Source of the DNA: an uncultured Clostridia bacterium
GTDB lineage: Bacteria; Bacillota; Clostridia; Lachnospirales; Lachnospiraceae
DNA: 34,963 bases
Assembly (NCBI GenBank): GCA_945915235.1
Contig: CAMEEX010000014.1
Coordinates: 1-34,963 of the forward strand
Direction of reading: 5' to 3'
Shown one piece after another: positions 8,661-17,055 of this stretch (positions are counted from its first letter, which is position 1; every line of letters starts with the position of its first letter). A model generated the notes under the pieces. That model ran no database searches. It was not told the DNA's origin and was given only the letters and a program-made list of their open reading frames with translations. A program made the position numbers and the translations under genes.

Positions 8661-10019
8661 TTATGATACAAGCAGCCCAAGTAAATCAAACAAAGGTCCA
8701 GTCGACTCCGGCGATTTTTTTATTGTAATAACATGTTCGGCGGTGTCATCAGACGTATACACCTGTTTTGCCTTTATGGCATTACCCCAGCCGCCGGAGA
8801 AATCCGCGTCAATCGTGCCCGCAGGCTCGCCGTCTATGTATATATCATACTGACCGCTCTTTCCGTCAATTGTTGCGTAATAAAGTATGCCAAGGTTCTT
8901 AAAGCTTGCCCTTATCTCTAAATTTCCCTCGCCCTCATTACATTCCCAGCCATAAGGAAACTGTGTACACACACGCTTCTTCTCAAAATCACCCATGCTT
9001 ACGACATCGGCGTCAGCGGAGTCAATGATATCTGCATCTATATAACTCTCCTTCATAACCGCTGCCATGTCAAACTTCTCAGGCTCACCATAGCTGTCCA
9101 AGTCAGCATACACGTTGTTGAAATACTTCCACAATATCTCACCTGTTATGGCATGTCCGAGCGCCGAAGGGTGCACCTCATCTCCCGAGAGCTGCTCCTT
9201 GGTATACACCTTCTGCTCCATCATATCGTTTATGAGGCTCGTGTAGCTGAGCATCGGAAGCTTATAGTTAAACCCTACAAACACATGATTTCCCTGCGCC
9301 GTGACTCCGTTAGTCTGCCCCATGTAGAGCAGCATGACCGCCGGACTGCTCTCTGACAGAAGTATCTTTCTTACAAGGTTATCGTAGGTCTTTTTATAGA
9401 ATAGCGAGTCCTCATCATTCACCGAAAACTCCACCAAAACCAGGTCCGGTTCATAGTCGAGCACATCGCGTTGAACGCGATGCACGCCGAGATACGAGTC
9501 CGTTCCGCCAATACCCGCGTTCACAAATTCAAATTCGGCATCGGGAAACGTATCCGTCCACCACTCAAAGAATATATCCGCATAACATTTCTTAAACGAG
9601 AGTTCTGAGTCACTGCTCCCCTTGGAGATGGTTCCCTGCGTTATCGAACCGCCAATGCAGGCTATCACAACCTTCTGTCCGCTCTCCGCCTTTTTCATCA
9701 CCGCGGCGAGTGCCGTGTCATCACAGCTTGGCCACTGGTCTGCCACGCCGTAGAGCTCCTCGGATACAAAATCCGTGAGCGGTACAACCACATTTTCAAC
9801 ACGGCTTGCAGCTGTATCCTCGACAGTCCCGGTCGTTGTGACAGTCCCGGTCGCTGTTGAATTCTCGGTTGTCGTAACCTCAGTGCTGATTTCCTTCCCA
9901 TCATAGCCCTGTTTGTCAGATGCCGTATTCCCTGAACACCCGGCAAGCAGGCACGCCCCCATTACTGCCCCCGCCAGCATCACATAATTAATGTACTTTT
10001 TTCTCATATTCTGCCCCAT
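8661..10019 (-). CDS. SGNH/GDSL-family esterase-like lipoprotein
   Basis: This 452-residue secreted lipoprotein has a lipobox LLAGC (Cys28) and a Thr-rich linker (residues ~45-70) containing a short internal duplication. An ATG at 10007 with GGGG upstream is an equally plausible start. The SGNH blocks are visible: GGSITQG (nucleophile Ser125), VNAGIGG (block II Gly), FSVNDED (Asn201) and GDEVHPSALGH (Asp280, His283). The last ~110 residues (YGWECNEGEGNLEIRASF and later GQYDIYIDGEPAGTIDADF) form a beta-sandwich, possibly carbohydrate-binding. Architecture and context resemble the surface acetyl esterases that deacetylate mannan in gut Lachnospiraceae; this role is inferred from the GH26 neighbour. 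A partial GTTACTT match at 10049 resembles the GH26 operator. Confidence 0.8.
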   Translation of the reverse strand: MGQNMRKKYINYVMLAGAVMGACLLAGCSGNTASDKQGYDGKEISTEVTTTENSTATGTVTTTGTVEDTAASRVENVVVPLTDFVSEELYGVADQWPSCDDTALAAVMKKAESGQKVVIACIGGSITQGTISKGSSDSELSFKKCYADIFFEWWTDTFPDAEFEFVNAGIGGTDSYLGVHRVQRDVLDYEPDLVLVEFSVNDEDSLFYKKTYDNLVRKILLSESSPAVMLLYMGQTNGVTAQGNHVFVGFNYKLPMLSYTSLINDMMEQKVYTKEQLSGDEVHPSALGHAITGEILWKYFNNVYADLDSYGEPEKFDMAAVMKESYIDADIIDSADADVVSMGDFEKKRVCTQFPYGWECNEGEGNLEIRASFKNLGILYYATIDGKSGQYDIYIDGEPAGTIDADFSGGWGNAIKAKQVYTSDDTAEHVITIKKSPESTGPLFDLLGLLVS

Positions 10020-10100
10020 TTTTATCCCATATTCTGATATGATTAAAAGTTACTTCCTACAAATTTTACTATAAGCTTTTTATACCTTCTTACTCAGATT

Positions 10101-10778
10101 TTAAGCGTTTTTCTTCGGCATTCTTCCGCAGGACTTTCTCTCCGTGCAGTAGCCCACCTTGTCGCACTTAGGCTTAAAATAATTGTCCACTATGTACTTC
10201 CACTCCTCCGATACCTGTGACAATGCCTGTGCAATGTCGGCAAACAGCTTCCTATACTCCCAGTAAGCTCTTGTGCACATTCTCTGACCGCTCATATCCA
10301 CAAGGTTGCGGAGGTTGCGCTTATCGACTATCTTGGTCTCCATGCCGAGAGGTAGCAGCATCGCCGCGTCCTCCCTCGGAATGCCGCACTCCTTCTCAAG
10401 ATAGCTGCAGGTCTCGGTGATTGACTTCATCATCGCATTATATCTTTCTGCCGCCTCCTCATTTGCCGCAATCTTAGGCGGTACAACATATGCAAAATTC
10501 TCATAATTGATATATCTTGTGCTCGCCTGAAGTCTTGTAGGCGCACCACCCAGATGTGTGTACCACTCGCGGATAACACGCGCCGAATAGCCATCAATAA
10601 CCATCTCGACATTCACATACTCCATGACACGTCCGTGCCCGGATACAAGACAATCCAATCCTCTCTTATAATTTTTAGCACTATCCGTAATATCAGCTCC
10701 CCAGCACACTCCCGCGCGCTGTCCCATAAGACTGATTGGATTTTTTGTTGTTTCCTCAAGAATAGTTATCTTTCCCAT
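10101..10778 (-). CDS. thyX: FAD-dependent thymidylate synthase (ThyX family)
   Basis: This 225-residue protein starts at the ATG at 10778 because GGAGG lies 5 nt upstream; the in-frame GTG at 10799 has no such site. ThyX makes dTMP from dUMP using methylene-tetrahydrofolate, FAD and NADPH. The expected signature RHR-x7-S is present only in modified form: IREWYTHLGGAPTRLQASTRY (70-89 region), keeping Arg82, Ser86 and Arg88 but lacking the His-Arg pair. A C-terminal substrate-binding block LRNLVDMSGQRMCTRAYWEY and a terminal Cys-rich tail (CDKVGYCTERKSC) follow. The tail is not part of the classic catalytic core. It is 46 bp after the dehydrogenase gene. Confidence 0.8.
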   Translation of the reverse strand: MGKITILEETTKNPISLMGQRAGVCWGADITDSAKNYKRGLDCLVSGHGRVMEYVNVEMVIDGYSARVIREWYTHLGGAPTRLQASTRYINYENFAYVVPPKIAANEEAAERYNAMMKSITETCSYLEKECGIPREDAAMLLPLGMETKIVDKRNLRNLVDMSGQRMCTRAYWEYRKLFADIAQALSQVSEEWKYIVDNYFKPKCDKVGYCTERKSCGRMPKKNA

Positions 10779-10824
10779 ACTAACCTCCAATGCCACCACC
10801 CGGCAGCACTATTTTCACATGTTT

Positions 10825-11778
10825 TCATACTCTGTTCCGTTCTTCACCGTTGATAAATGCCTCAAGGTTCAGATACGCTTCATCTACAAGTCTCTGTCTC
10901 GCTTCATTAGTTGCCCACGCTATATGCGGGGTGATTATAAGTCTGTTGCTGTCCTCATAGCCGTAAAGAGTGTTGTCCTTCCTCATCGGCTCGACAGATA
11001 TGACATCAAGCCCGGCAGCCGCTATCCTGTTCTCATTGAGCGCCCACAGCAGGTCCGTCTCATTGACAATAGGGCCTCGACCTACATTGATAAGCACTGC
11101 CGTCGGCTTCATCTTTTCAAATGCAGCCCTGTTCATAAGATTTTCCGTATGGCTGTTTAGCGGCGCATGTATGGATATGATGTCCGACTTTTCCAACAAT
11201 TCATCAAATTCCACTCTCTCGTAATCGGGATTGCTGTTCTTTCCCGATGTCGAGTAATATATCACCCGGCAGCCAAATGCTTTCGCAATATCAGCCACCT
11301 TCCTGCCTATCTCGCCAAGTCCTATTATTCCCCATGTCTTTCCCGACAGCTCCGCAAATCTCTCCCCAAAATATGTAAAGCAGCCATACTCGCAGTATTT
11401 CCCCTGCTTTACAAAATCATCATAATGTCTGAGCTTTTCATAGACATAGAACAGCAACGCAAAGGTATGCTGGACAACCGAATCCGTCGAATAGCTCTTC
11501 ACATTCGTCACCGCGACATTCTTCTTCGCAGCATACTCCAAATCTATATTGTTCGTTCCCGTGGCATTTATTCCTATATATTTAAGCCTCGGAAGCCTGT
11601 CCAGCTCGTTCTTTCCGATTACCACCTTGTTGGTCAGAAGGGCATCAGCATCCTTCAATCTGTCGACAACCTCATCGGGTGCCGTTCTCTCATATATTGT
11701 AACCTTGCCGAGCTTCTCAAAAACCGACATGTCAATATCGTCTCCCAACGCCATTCGGTCTAAAACAACAATGTTCAT
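10825..11778 (-). CDS. D-2-hydroxyacid dehydrogenase (NAD-dependent)
   Basis: This 317-residue cytosolic oxidoreductase starts at an ATG preceded by GAGGA at 4 nt. The Rossmann motif GLGEIGRKVADIAKAFG is near residue 150. The catalytic set is visible as INVGRGPIVNE (Arg), a following Glu in the AAGLDVISVEP block and ITPHIAWAT (His). The protein reduces 2-keto acids or oxidises D-2-hydroxy acids; members include glycerate, hydroxypyruvate and lactate dehydrogenases, and the sequence read here does not decide between them. An 8-bp inverted repeat lies just upstream of its ribosome binding site. It is followed by thyX in the same direction. Confidence 0.88.
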   Translation of the reverse strand: MNIVVLDRMALGDDIDMSVFEKLGKVTIYERTAPDEVVDRLKDADALLTNKVVIGKNELDRLPRLKYIGINATGTNNIDLEYAAKKNVAVTNVKSYSTDSVVQHTFALLFYVYEKLRHYDDFVKQGKYCEYGCFTYFGERFAELSGKTWGIIGLGEIGRKVADIAKAFGCRVIYYSTSGKNSNPDYERVEFDELLEKSDIISIHAPLNSHTENLMNRAAFEKMKPTAVLINVGRGPIVNETDLLWALNENRIAAAGLDVISVEPMRKDNTLYGYEDSNRLIITPHIAWATNEARQRLVDEAYLNLEAFINGEERNRV

Positions 11779-11790
11779 AAATTCCTCATT

Positions 11791-11836
11791 TCTGAGCGAT
11801 TTGTCGCAAGGAGGCAGGTTCTTATCTGCGCTCAGA
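11791..11836. repeat. Inverted repeat in the leader of the dehydrogenase gene
   Basis: TCTGAGCG (11791-11798) and CGCTCAGA (11829-11836) are perfect inverted copies 30 nt apart. On the transcribed (minus) strand the stem ends just before the GAGGA site of the dehydrogenase. It may be an RNA structure or a short dispersed repeat; no T-tract follows. Confidence 0.45.
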
Positions 11837-11844
11837 GCAATCTG

Positions 11845-12543
11845 TCAAGCCAGATACTCCCTGAGCACCTCCTCAATAAGCCTCCTCTGTTCATCGCTTA
11901 TAGTGCCTGTCGTAACGGGAGTGTCCTGCTTTGCAAGCCGCATATCTCCCGAAATTAACCCGTTATCTACATCTGCGTTTCCGCTTCTGTCCGCAGTCTT
12001 TTTGTCCGTTTCGTCCTCCACGATATCCTGCCGCTGTGTCTCACCGCTCACCCTGTCGTTAGTCAGCACGTTGTCAAAATAATCAACTATATTCACAACT
12101 GTCTGCTGCTCCCTCTTCTCAATATTCTCTATCCTTCCGACACAAGCAACCGCAATGGCGCACACACAGCCGTAGGCAGTGTACCAGATATTTCCCTTTA
12201 TAATGCCGCTTATAAGCCCGAGCATAACACATATAAGCTGTATCAGCCACGCCGTCTTTACATATTCGCTTATCGACAGATTAAGATACTTATACTTTTC
12301 CATATTCTTAAGCACAAATATATAGGTGTTGTGTATGCTGCTGTTTATTCTCATTCCGTTCTCGCGCCTGAGCTTTATCTGCTTGATAAAAGGATGGCTG
12401 GACGTTGTCATGGACATGCTCTCATTGTAAAGCACCGTCATACCCTTCCCTGCCAGTCCAAATGAAAGGCACCCGAACAGCCCCATAACGGCAATTATCA
12501 CGGCAAAAGCATTCTCCTGCATGACAGCTATAAAATTCTGCAT
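11845..12543 (-). CDS. Hypothetical membrane protein, three predicted TM segments
   Basis: I do not recognise this 232-residue protein. A strong ribosome binding site (AAGGAGGAG) precedes the ATG. Predicted membrane segments are at residues ~12-31, ~98-116 and ~119-136. A positively charged loop (FIKQIKLRRENG) follows the first. The C-terminal ~95 residues are hydrophilic, rich in Asp, Glu and Thr, and end in an amphipathic helix (RRLIEEVLREYLA). The layout suggests an inner-membrane protein with a flexible cytosolic tail. It precedes the dehydrogenase gene by 66 bp. Confidence 0.7.
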   Translation of the reverse strand: MQNFIAVMQENAFAVIIAVMGLFGCLSFGLAGKGMTVLYNESMSMTTSSHPFIKQIKLRRENGMRINSSIHNTYIFVLKNMEKYKYLNLSISEYVKTAWLIQLICVMLGLISGIIKGNIWYTAYGCVCAIAVACVGRIENIEKREQQTVVNIVDYFDNVLTNDRVSGETQRQDIVEDETDKKTADRSGNADVDNGLISGDMRLAKQDTPVTTGTISDEQRRLIEEVLREYLA

Positions 12544-12663
12544 AAAATCTCCTCCTTAAAATCAGGTACTCCCTGCAATGTTAAGGTAATTTTACTATCG
12601 TTTTCCCTGCCCTAAAGAGTGATTTATGCTTCAATTATCAACAAAATTCATTAAAATACGACT

Positions 12664-13356
12664 TTATATTCTCTGTACAAGGTTCTCCATAAGAAGCACG
12701 GAATGTTCAATAGCCTTCCTCTCGAACTCGCCGTAGTCCATTGATGCGCTGTCATCCGCCTTGTCTGAGATGGCACGGATAACAAGGAACGGAATGTTGT
12801 TAAGGTATGCAGCCTGTGCAATGGCAGCTCCCTCCATCTCGGTGCAGTATGCAGCAAATGTATCCACAAGTCTCTTCTTCGTGTCCTTGTCCGTTATGAA
12901 CTGGTCGCCGCTGACAACTCTTCCCTCAAACACGCCAATCTCAGGAACAGCCTCACTGCATGCAGCCTTGGCAGCATCTATAAGCTTCCTGTCAGCCTTG
13001 AAAACCGACACCGGCATTCTCGGAATAACTCCCATCGCATAGCCGAAGCCCGTCGCATCCATATCGTGCTGAACCGCATCGCTCGATACGACAATATCCC
13101 CGATATTAATTTCATTCTTGAGTGAGCCTGCAACTCCTGTATTGATGACACAGTCCACTCCGTATCTGTCGGCGAGTATCTGTGTGCACACTGCGGCATT
13201 CACCTTGCCGATTCCGCTTCTTACGACAACAACGTCCTTTCCCTTTAACTGTCCCTTCTTAAAGACCATTCCCGCAACCGTCGCTGTCTCAACTCCGCTC
13301 ATCATATCTGCGAGTGCCTTTACTTCTTCTTCCATTGCTCCAATAATACCTATCAT
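12664..13356 (-). CDS. mtnN: 5'-methylthioadenosine/S-adenosylhomocysteine nucleosidase
   Basis: This 230-residue cytosolic enzyme has the full family length. It removes adenine from methylthioadenosine, S-adenosylhomocysteine and 5'-deoxyadenosine, feeding methionine salvage and preventing inhibition of methyltransferases. Motifs seen are MIGIIGAMEEEVKAL (N-terminal catalytic Glu), VINTGVAGSL, CTEMEGAAIAQAAY (substrate-binding Met-Glu) and RAISDKAD (catalytic Asp). GGAGG lies 11 nt before the ATG. A TATAAT on the minus strand at 13392-13397 could be its -10, overlapping the divergent promoter of the TSCPD gene. Confidence 0.95.
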   Translation of the reverse strand: MIGIIGAMEEEVKALADMMSGVETATVAGMVFKKGQLKGKDVVVVRSGIGKVNAAVCTQILADRYGVDCVINTGVAGSLKNEINIGDIVVSSDAVQHDMDATGFGYAMGVIPRMPVSVFKADRKLIDAAKAACSEAVPEIGVFEGRVVSGDQFITDKDTKKRLVDTFAAYCTEMEGAAIAQAAYLNNIPFLVIRAISDKADDSASMDYGEFERKAIEHSVLLMENLVQRI

Positions 13357-13401
13357 ATAAAATGTTTCCTCCGCTGATTTTATTTTTGTTAATTATAACA
13401 C

Positions 13402-13435
13402 TTGATTGTCTGTTGCGCCATTGTTATGATATAAT
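13402..13435 (+). promoter_or_regulatory. Promoter of the TSCPD gene (and probably murG)
   Basis: TTGATT (13402-13407) is 17 bp from TATGAT (13425-13430). An overlapping alternative is TTGTCT (13406-13411) with 18 bp to TATAAT (13430-13435). Either would start transcription about 50 nt before the ATG at 13493. Confidence 0.6.
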
Positions 13436-13492
13436 AATGTGTGGAAATTTTTTCTGCAAAAGTATTAAAAAAACAGATAGGAGAATAATGTT

Positions 13493-13732
13493 ATGATATA
13501 CAAACCAACAGGAGTTTGTTCAAAGGAAATCAATATTGAGTTAGACGGAGACGTAATCAAGTCCGTCAAGTTTACCGGTGGCTGCTCAGGAAATACACAG
13601 GGCGTTGCTGCTCTTGTTGCCGGAATGAAGGTTTCTGATGCCATCAGCCGTTTAGAGGGAATTCGCTGCGGAATCCGCGAGACATCATGCCCTGATCAGC
13701 TCGCAAAGGCTCTCAAGCAGGCAATACAGTAA
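13493..13732 (+). CDS. TSCPD domain protein (TIGR03905-like)
   Basis: This 79-residue protein is a stand-alone version of the Cys-rich TSCPD domain seen at the C-terminus of some class II ribonucleotide reductases. Four cysteines are visible (Cys9, Cys31, Cys59, Cys66), with the name-giving TSCPD at 64-68, consistent with metal binding. The function of the free-standing form is not established. AGGAG precedes the start. murG follows 34 bp downstream without a visible terminator, so the two are probably co-transcribed. Confidence 0.88.
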   Translation: MIYKPTGVCSKEINIELDGDVIKSVKFTGGCSGNTQGVAALVAGMKVSDAISRLEGIRCGIRETSCPDQLAKALKQAIQ

Positions 13733-13766
13733 GTGCCTGTCCCAGTATTTTTTATAGAGGTTTACC

Positions 13767-14831
13767 ATGAAAAAATTACTTCTCACCGGTGGTGGAACTG
13801 CCGGTCATGTAACACCTAATATAGCCATGCTTCCACTTCTCCGCGAACAGGGCTATGACATATCCTATATCGGCTCGTATAACGGTATAGAAAAAAAACT
13901 TATCTCTGAACAGAATGTACCTTATTACGGCATCGCCACAGGTAAGCTTAGACGCTACTTCGACTTAAAGAACCTCACTGACCCGTTCCGCGTCATCAAA
14001 GGCTGCATTGAGGCGAGAAAGCTTATCAAAAGGCTTAAGCCAGATGTGGTATTCTCAAAGGGCGGCTTCGTGTCCGTTCCTGTGGTGCTTGCCGCACACA
14101 GGGAGCACATTCCGGTCATTATACATGAGTCGGACATGACACCGGGACTTGCGAACAAGATATGCATACCGTACGCTTCCAAGGTCTGCTGCAATTTTCC
14201 TGAGACAGTAGCGATGATACCTAACGGAAAGGGTATTCTTACCGGAACCCCTATCCGCGCGGAGTTAAGTCAGGGAGACCGCCAGGCAGGGCTTGACCTG
14301 TGCCACTTCACCTCCAACAAGCCAGTGATCATGGTCATTGGCGGAAGTCTCGGAGCACAGCATGTCAACGAGGCAATACGCGCGATACTCCCTAATCTGC
14401 TTGAACGCTTTCAGGTGGTTCACCTGTGCGGTAAAGGCAAGGTTGACGAGAGCTTCTACTCAACCACTGGCTATTATCAGTTTGAGTACATAGATAAGGA
14501 GCTTAAGGATCTTTTCGCAGCCGCTGATATTGTGGTTTCGCGTGCCGGAGCCAATGCGATATTCGAGCTCTTATCGCTCAACAAGCCGAACCTGCTCATT
14601 CCACTGCCGGCAGGAGCCAGCAGAGGAGATCAGATTCTTAACGCAGAGTCCTTCAAAAAGCAGGGCTTTTCCATGGTTCTTCCCGAGGAGGAACTCACCA
14701 ACGAGTCGCTTTACCTCGCAATCTGCAATCTGTATGAGCATCGCAGCGAATATATAGACCGCATGAAAAAGTCCGCTGGAACTGACTCCATAAAGCAGAT
14801 AGTCTCACTTATCAGTGAAGCTTCGCTTTAA
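13767..14831 (+). CDS. murG: MurG, lipid I N-acetylglucosaminyltransferase
   Basis: This 354-residue GT28 enzyme acts at the inner face of the membrane, adding GlcNAc from UDP-GlcNAc to lipid I to give lipid II for peptidoglycan. The diagnostic blocks are present: LLTGGGTAGHVTPNIAML (N-terminal), FSKGGFVSVPVVLAA, IHESDMTPGLANK, GGSLGAQHVN and the donor-binding SRAGANAIFELLSLNKP. A GAGG ribosome binding site precedes the ATG. murG outside a division-cell wall cluster, next to a TSCPD gene, is a known arrangement type in clostridia but not verified here. Its 3' end overlaps the convergent HIT gene by 20 bp. Confidence 0.95.
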   Translation: MKKLLLTGGGTAGHVTPNIAMLPLLREQGYDISYIGSYNGIEKKLISEQNVPYYGIATGKLRRYFDLKNLTDPFRVIKGCIEARKLIKRLKPDVVFSKGGFVSVPVVLAAHREHIPVIIHESDMTPGLANKICIPYASKVCCNFPETVAMIPNGKGILTGTPIRAELSQGDRQAGLDLCHFTSNKPVIMVIGGSLGAQHVNEAIRAILPNLLERFQVVHLCGKGKVDESFYSTTGYYQFEYIDKELKDLFAAADIVVSRAGANAIFELLSLNKPNLLIPLPAGASRGDQILNAESFKKQGFSMVLPEEELTNESLYLAICNLYEHRSEYIDRMKKSAGTDSIKQIVSLISEASL

Positions 14832-15231
14832 TAAGCCCGGCTGTGGCAGCAAGCTCATCACTTGATGGCTTCATCGGCTCCCAGCCAATGCTTACTTTGT
14901 CGTTATTATATCTTGGAATTATATGAAAGTGGAGGTGCATAACGGTCTGACCTGCTGCCTCTCCATTATTCTGCACAACATTGACTCCGTCACAGCCTAA
15001 AGCCTCCTTTATGGCATTTGCCGTCTTTGAAATCACGGGCAGTGCCTTGGCTGCTGTCTCGGAGTCAACGTCCAGCAGGTTATCCGAATGGTTCTTAGGA
15101 ATAACAAGTGTGTGTCCCTTTGCCGCAGGTCCAAGGTCAAGGATAGCTCTGAAATTCTCGTCCTCATAAACGGTTGCCGAAGGAATTTCCCCGGCTGCAA
15201 TCTTACAAAAAATACAATCGTCTTTTTTCAT
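14812..15231 (-). CDS. HIT family nucleotide-binding hydrolase
   Basis: This 139-residue cytosolic protein has the histidine triad HLHFHII (His99, His101, His103) and the N-terminal block CIFCKIAAGEIP with a Cys pair. HIT proteins of this branch hydrolyse AMP conjugates (Hint-like phosphoramidates or adenylates). AAGGAG precedes the start. It ends 20 bp inside the convergent murG, so the two mRNAs overlap at their 3' ends. Confidence 0.93.
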   Translation of the reverse strand: MKKDDCIFCKIAAGEIPSATVYEDENFRAILDLGPAAKGHTLVIPKNHSDNLLDVDSETAAKALPVISKTANAIKEALGCDGVNVVQNNGEAAGQTVMHLHFHIIPRYNNDKVSIGWEPMKPSSDELAATAGLIKAKLH

Positions 15232-15341
15232 CTTGAAAAATCTCCTTTTATGTTATATGTTTATTTATATCTGGATATTTTACAATGCTGTTGCAACAGC
15301 TTAGTATAGTTATCACATACTTTTATATGAAAGGCCACATT

Positions 15342-16079
15342 ATGTTATCCGACAATGACAAGCAGATTCTTGCTAAATTAAAAACCGATTACCCGGAGGC
15401 TTATGATTTTTTTGAGAGGCACGAGGCTGAGCACAAGGTTCTTTTAAAGAGAGGCTGCCATGACCTTAGAAATATTGTCACCCTTCTGAGCGGCTCCTAC
15501 CAGCTTTTAGGACTTACGAACCCACAGCTTAACTCCCTTCCCCGCTTTATGACAATGGGCAGCGATATAAAAAGTCTCGTTCAGGCTTTCAATGATATCG
15601 CACTTTTCCGCTATGCCTCAACCATCAGCCCTGAACCGGTGACATTATCCGAATTGGAGAAAGCCATCCGCGTATTCATATCAGACAACCTGTTTCAGGC
15701 TGCCGACCACATCAATCTGATATCTGTATCGCCCGACACAACGGTAAACCTTGACAGCTCACGCCTTGTCAGCGCCATCGGCTGTATTATCCGCAATGCC
15801 GTTGAAGCTTCAGATTTCGACTCTGAACCTTCATCTCCTGTCAGGGTGACACTCACGGTGACAGACTCCCATACCCTGTGCGCCGAAATCAGCAATTCGG
15901 GCTGCCGTCCGAGCACCGATATAGTCGACACCATGTTCGAGCCCTTCTGCACGAATAAGCAGGAGCATCTTGGTCTCGGACTTGCCATAGCTGCCGAGAC
16001 TGCCGATGCAATGGGCGGAAATATAAGCTGGGAACACGATAACGGCATTACCACATTCCGCCTTAATGTCAGAATTTAA
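15342..16079 (+). CDS. Soluble histidine kinase-like protein (orphan)
   Basis: This 245-residue protein has a GHKL ATPase domain and no membrane segment or sensor domain. The start is the ATG at 15342 (GAAAGG upstream); the frame opens earlier at 15285 without a clear site. A phosphoacceptor-like motif CHDLRNIVTLL places His40 at the expected place in a DHp-type helix. The ATP-binding lid follows: N-box VSAIGCIIRNAVEAS, then a G-box HLGLGLAIAAETADAMGG. No response regulator lies nearby, so its partner is unknown; it could receive signals from another protein. Its end overlaps the convergent flavodoxin-SCP2 gene by 11 bp. Confidence 0.8.
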   Translation: MLSDNDKQILAKLKTDYPEAYDFFERHEAEHKVLLKRGCHDLRNIVTLLSGSYQLLGLTNPQLNSLPRFMTMGSDIKSLVQAFNDIALFRYASTISPEPVTLSELEKAIRVFISDNLFQAADHINLISVSPDTTVNLDSSRLVSAIGCIIRNAVEASDFDSEPSSPVRVTLTVTDSHTLCAEISNSGCRPSTDIVDTMFEPFCTNKQEHLGLGLAIAAETADAMGGNISWEHDNGITTFRLNVRI

Positions 16080-17055
16080 AGCACTGGTCTAACATACGGA
16101 TATTCTTAAAATTACCCTTTGCAGTCATGCTGCCCGACATAAATGCTCCCTGAAAGGTCAGATTTCCCTGAACAATCTTCTCGAGCACCAGATTGTCGAG
16201 GCGGCATGATACTTCTGCGTCCTCCTTCTGACCAAAGCGGCAGCTTATATTCTTATTGTTTATCTCTATTACCAGATTTTTTTTCTTATCGTTTATGTTA
16301 ATCACATAGCTTGCCTTGAAATCGCTCTGCGGCACAAAGCTGTCCGTAAAAAGCTTCGAATACCTCTCGATTCCACCCTTGTCCTCATCGTCCATGAGAT
16401 TGCGGAACATGCTTGCAAGCTCCTCGATATCCTCCTTCTGCTTTTTGATGTAGGTGTCATCGGAAGCGTATTTTGACAACTGCTCTGACTCCTGCGGTGT
16501 GAGCCTTATCGTCTCACTGACAATGTTGCTCTTAATGGCATTATTGCTTGACGGCAGTGTATTAACCTTCTGTGATACGGTGCGGTATATCTCCTCCGCC
16601 TTCTTCTCAAATATCCCCTGATACCCGGGATTGAGCTCAAACTCTACCGGATCTGCAACATAAGCGGCAAGACCATTGCAGCTCTTTCCTCCAAGCAGCT
16701 CCCATGCGTTAGAAAACGACATTGCAGCCTCCTTCTCACCCGAGGCCCTCGACATCACCACCGGAAACATGTACAGTCTGCCTATAGTCGACTTATCCGC
16801 ATACAGCCAGCAGGCATCGAGAAACTGGAGCATATATCCGCCTATGCCGAACCACTCCACAGTACTTGCCAGAATGACCGCATCTGCGTCCTTCAATGTC
16901 TGCGGAAGTGTTGTTATCGTGTTTTTCAGCTCAAATAGATTGTACTTTTCAACATTCACCCTGAGCTCCTTCAACACCTCCGTTATTTTATTCAGAACCG
17001 TGATGGTAGGGTCATCAACCAGACCTCTTCCACCATAATATATATTCACATTCAT
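16069..17055 (-). CDS. Flavodoxin-like reductase fused to SCP2 sterol-carrier domain
   Basis: This 328-residue protein begins MNVNIYYGGRGLVDDPT. The first ~170 residues form a flavodoxin-like NAD(P)H:FMN reductase fold (ADAVILASTVEWFGIGGYML). Residues ~235-328 look like an SCP2 lipid-carrier domain (KNLVIEINNKNISCRFG, LEKIVQGNLTFQGAFMSGSM). Its ATG overlaps the stop codon of the rhomboid gene by 4 bp (ATGA), so the two are translationally coupled. It ends the long Tad/Flp transcription unit. Neither its substrate nor a link to the pilus is known. Confidence 0.82.
   Translation of the reverse strand: MNVNIYYGGRGLVDDPTITVLNKITEVLKELRVNVEKYNLFELKNTITTLPQTLKDADAVILASTVEWFGIGGYMLQFLDACWLYADKSTIGRLYMFPVVMSRASGEKEAAMSFSNAWELLGGKSCNGLAAYVADPVEFELNPGYQGIFEKKAEEIYRTVSQKVNTLPSSNNAIKSNIVSETIRLTPQESEQLSKYASDDTYIKKQKEDIEELASMFRNLMDDEDKGGIERYSKLFTDSFVPQSDFKASYVININDKKKNLVIEINNKNISCRFGQKEDAEVSCRLDNLVLEKIVQGNLTFQGAFMSGSMTAKGNFKNIRMLDQCFKF

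Noticed and set aside
9820-9870. Short tandem duplication in the SGNH gene linker
   Set aside because: Two ~18-bp copies only code for a Thr/Gly/Val linker; ordinary low-complexity variation, not a separate element.
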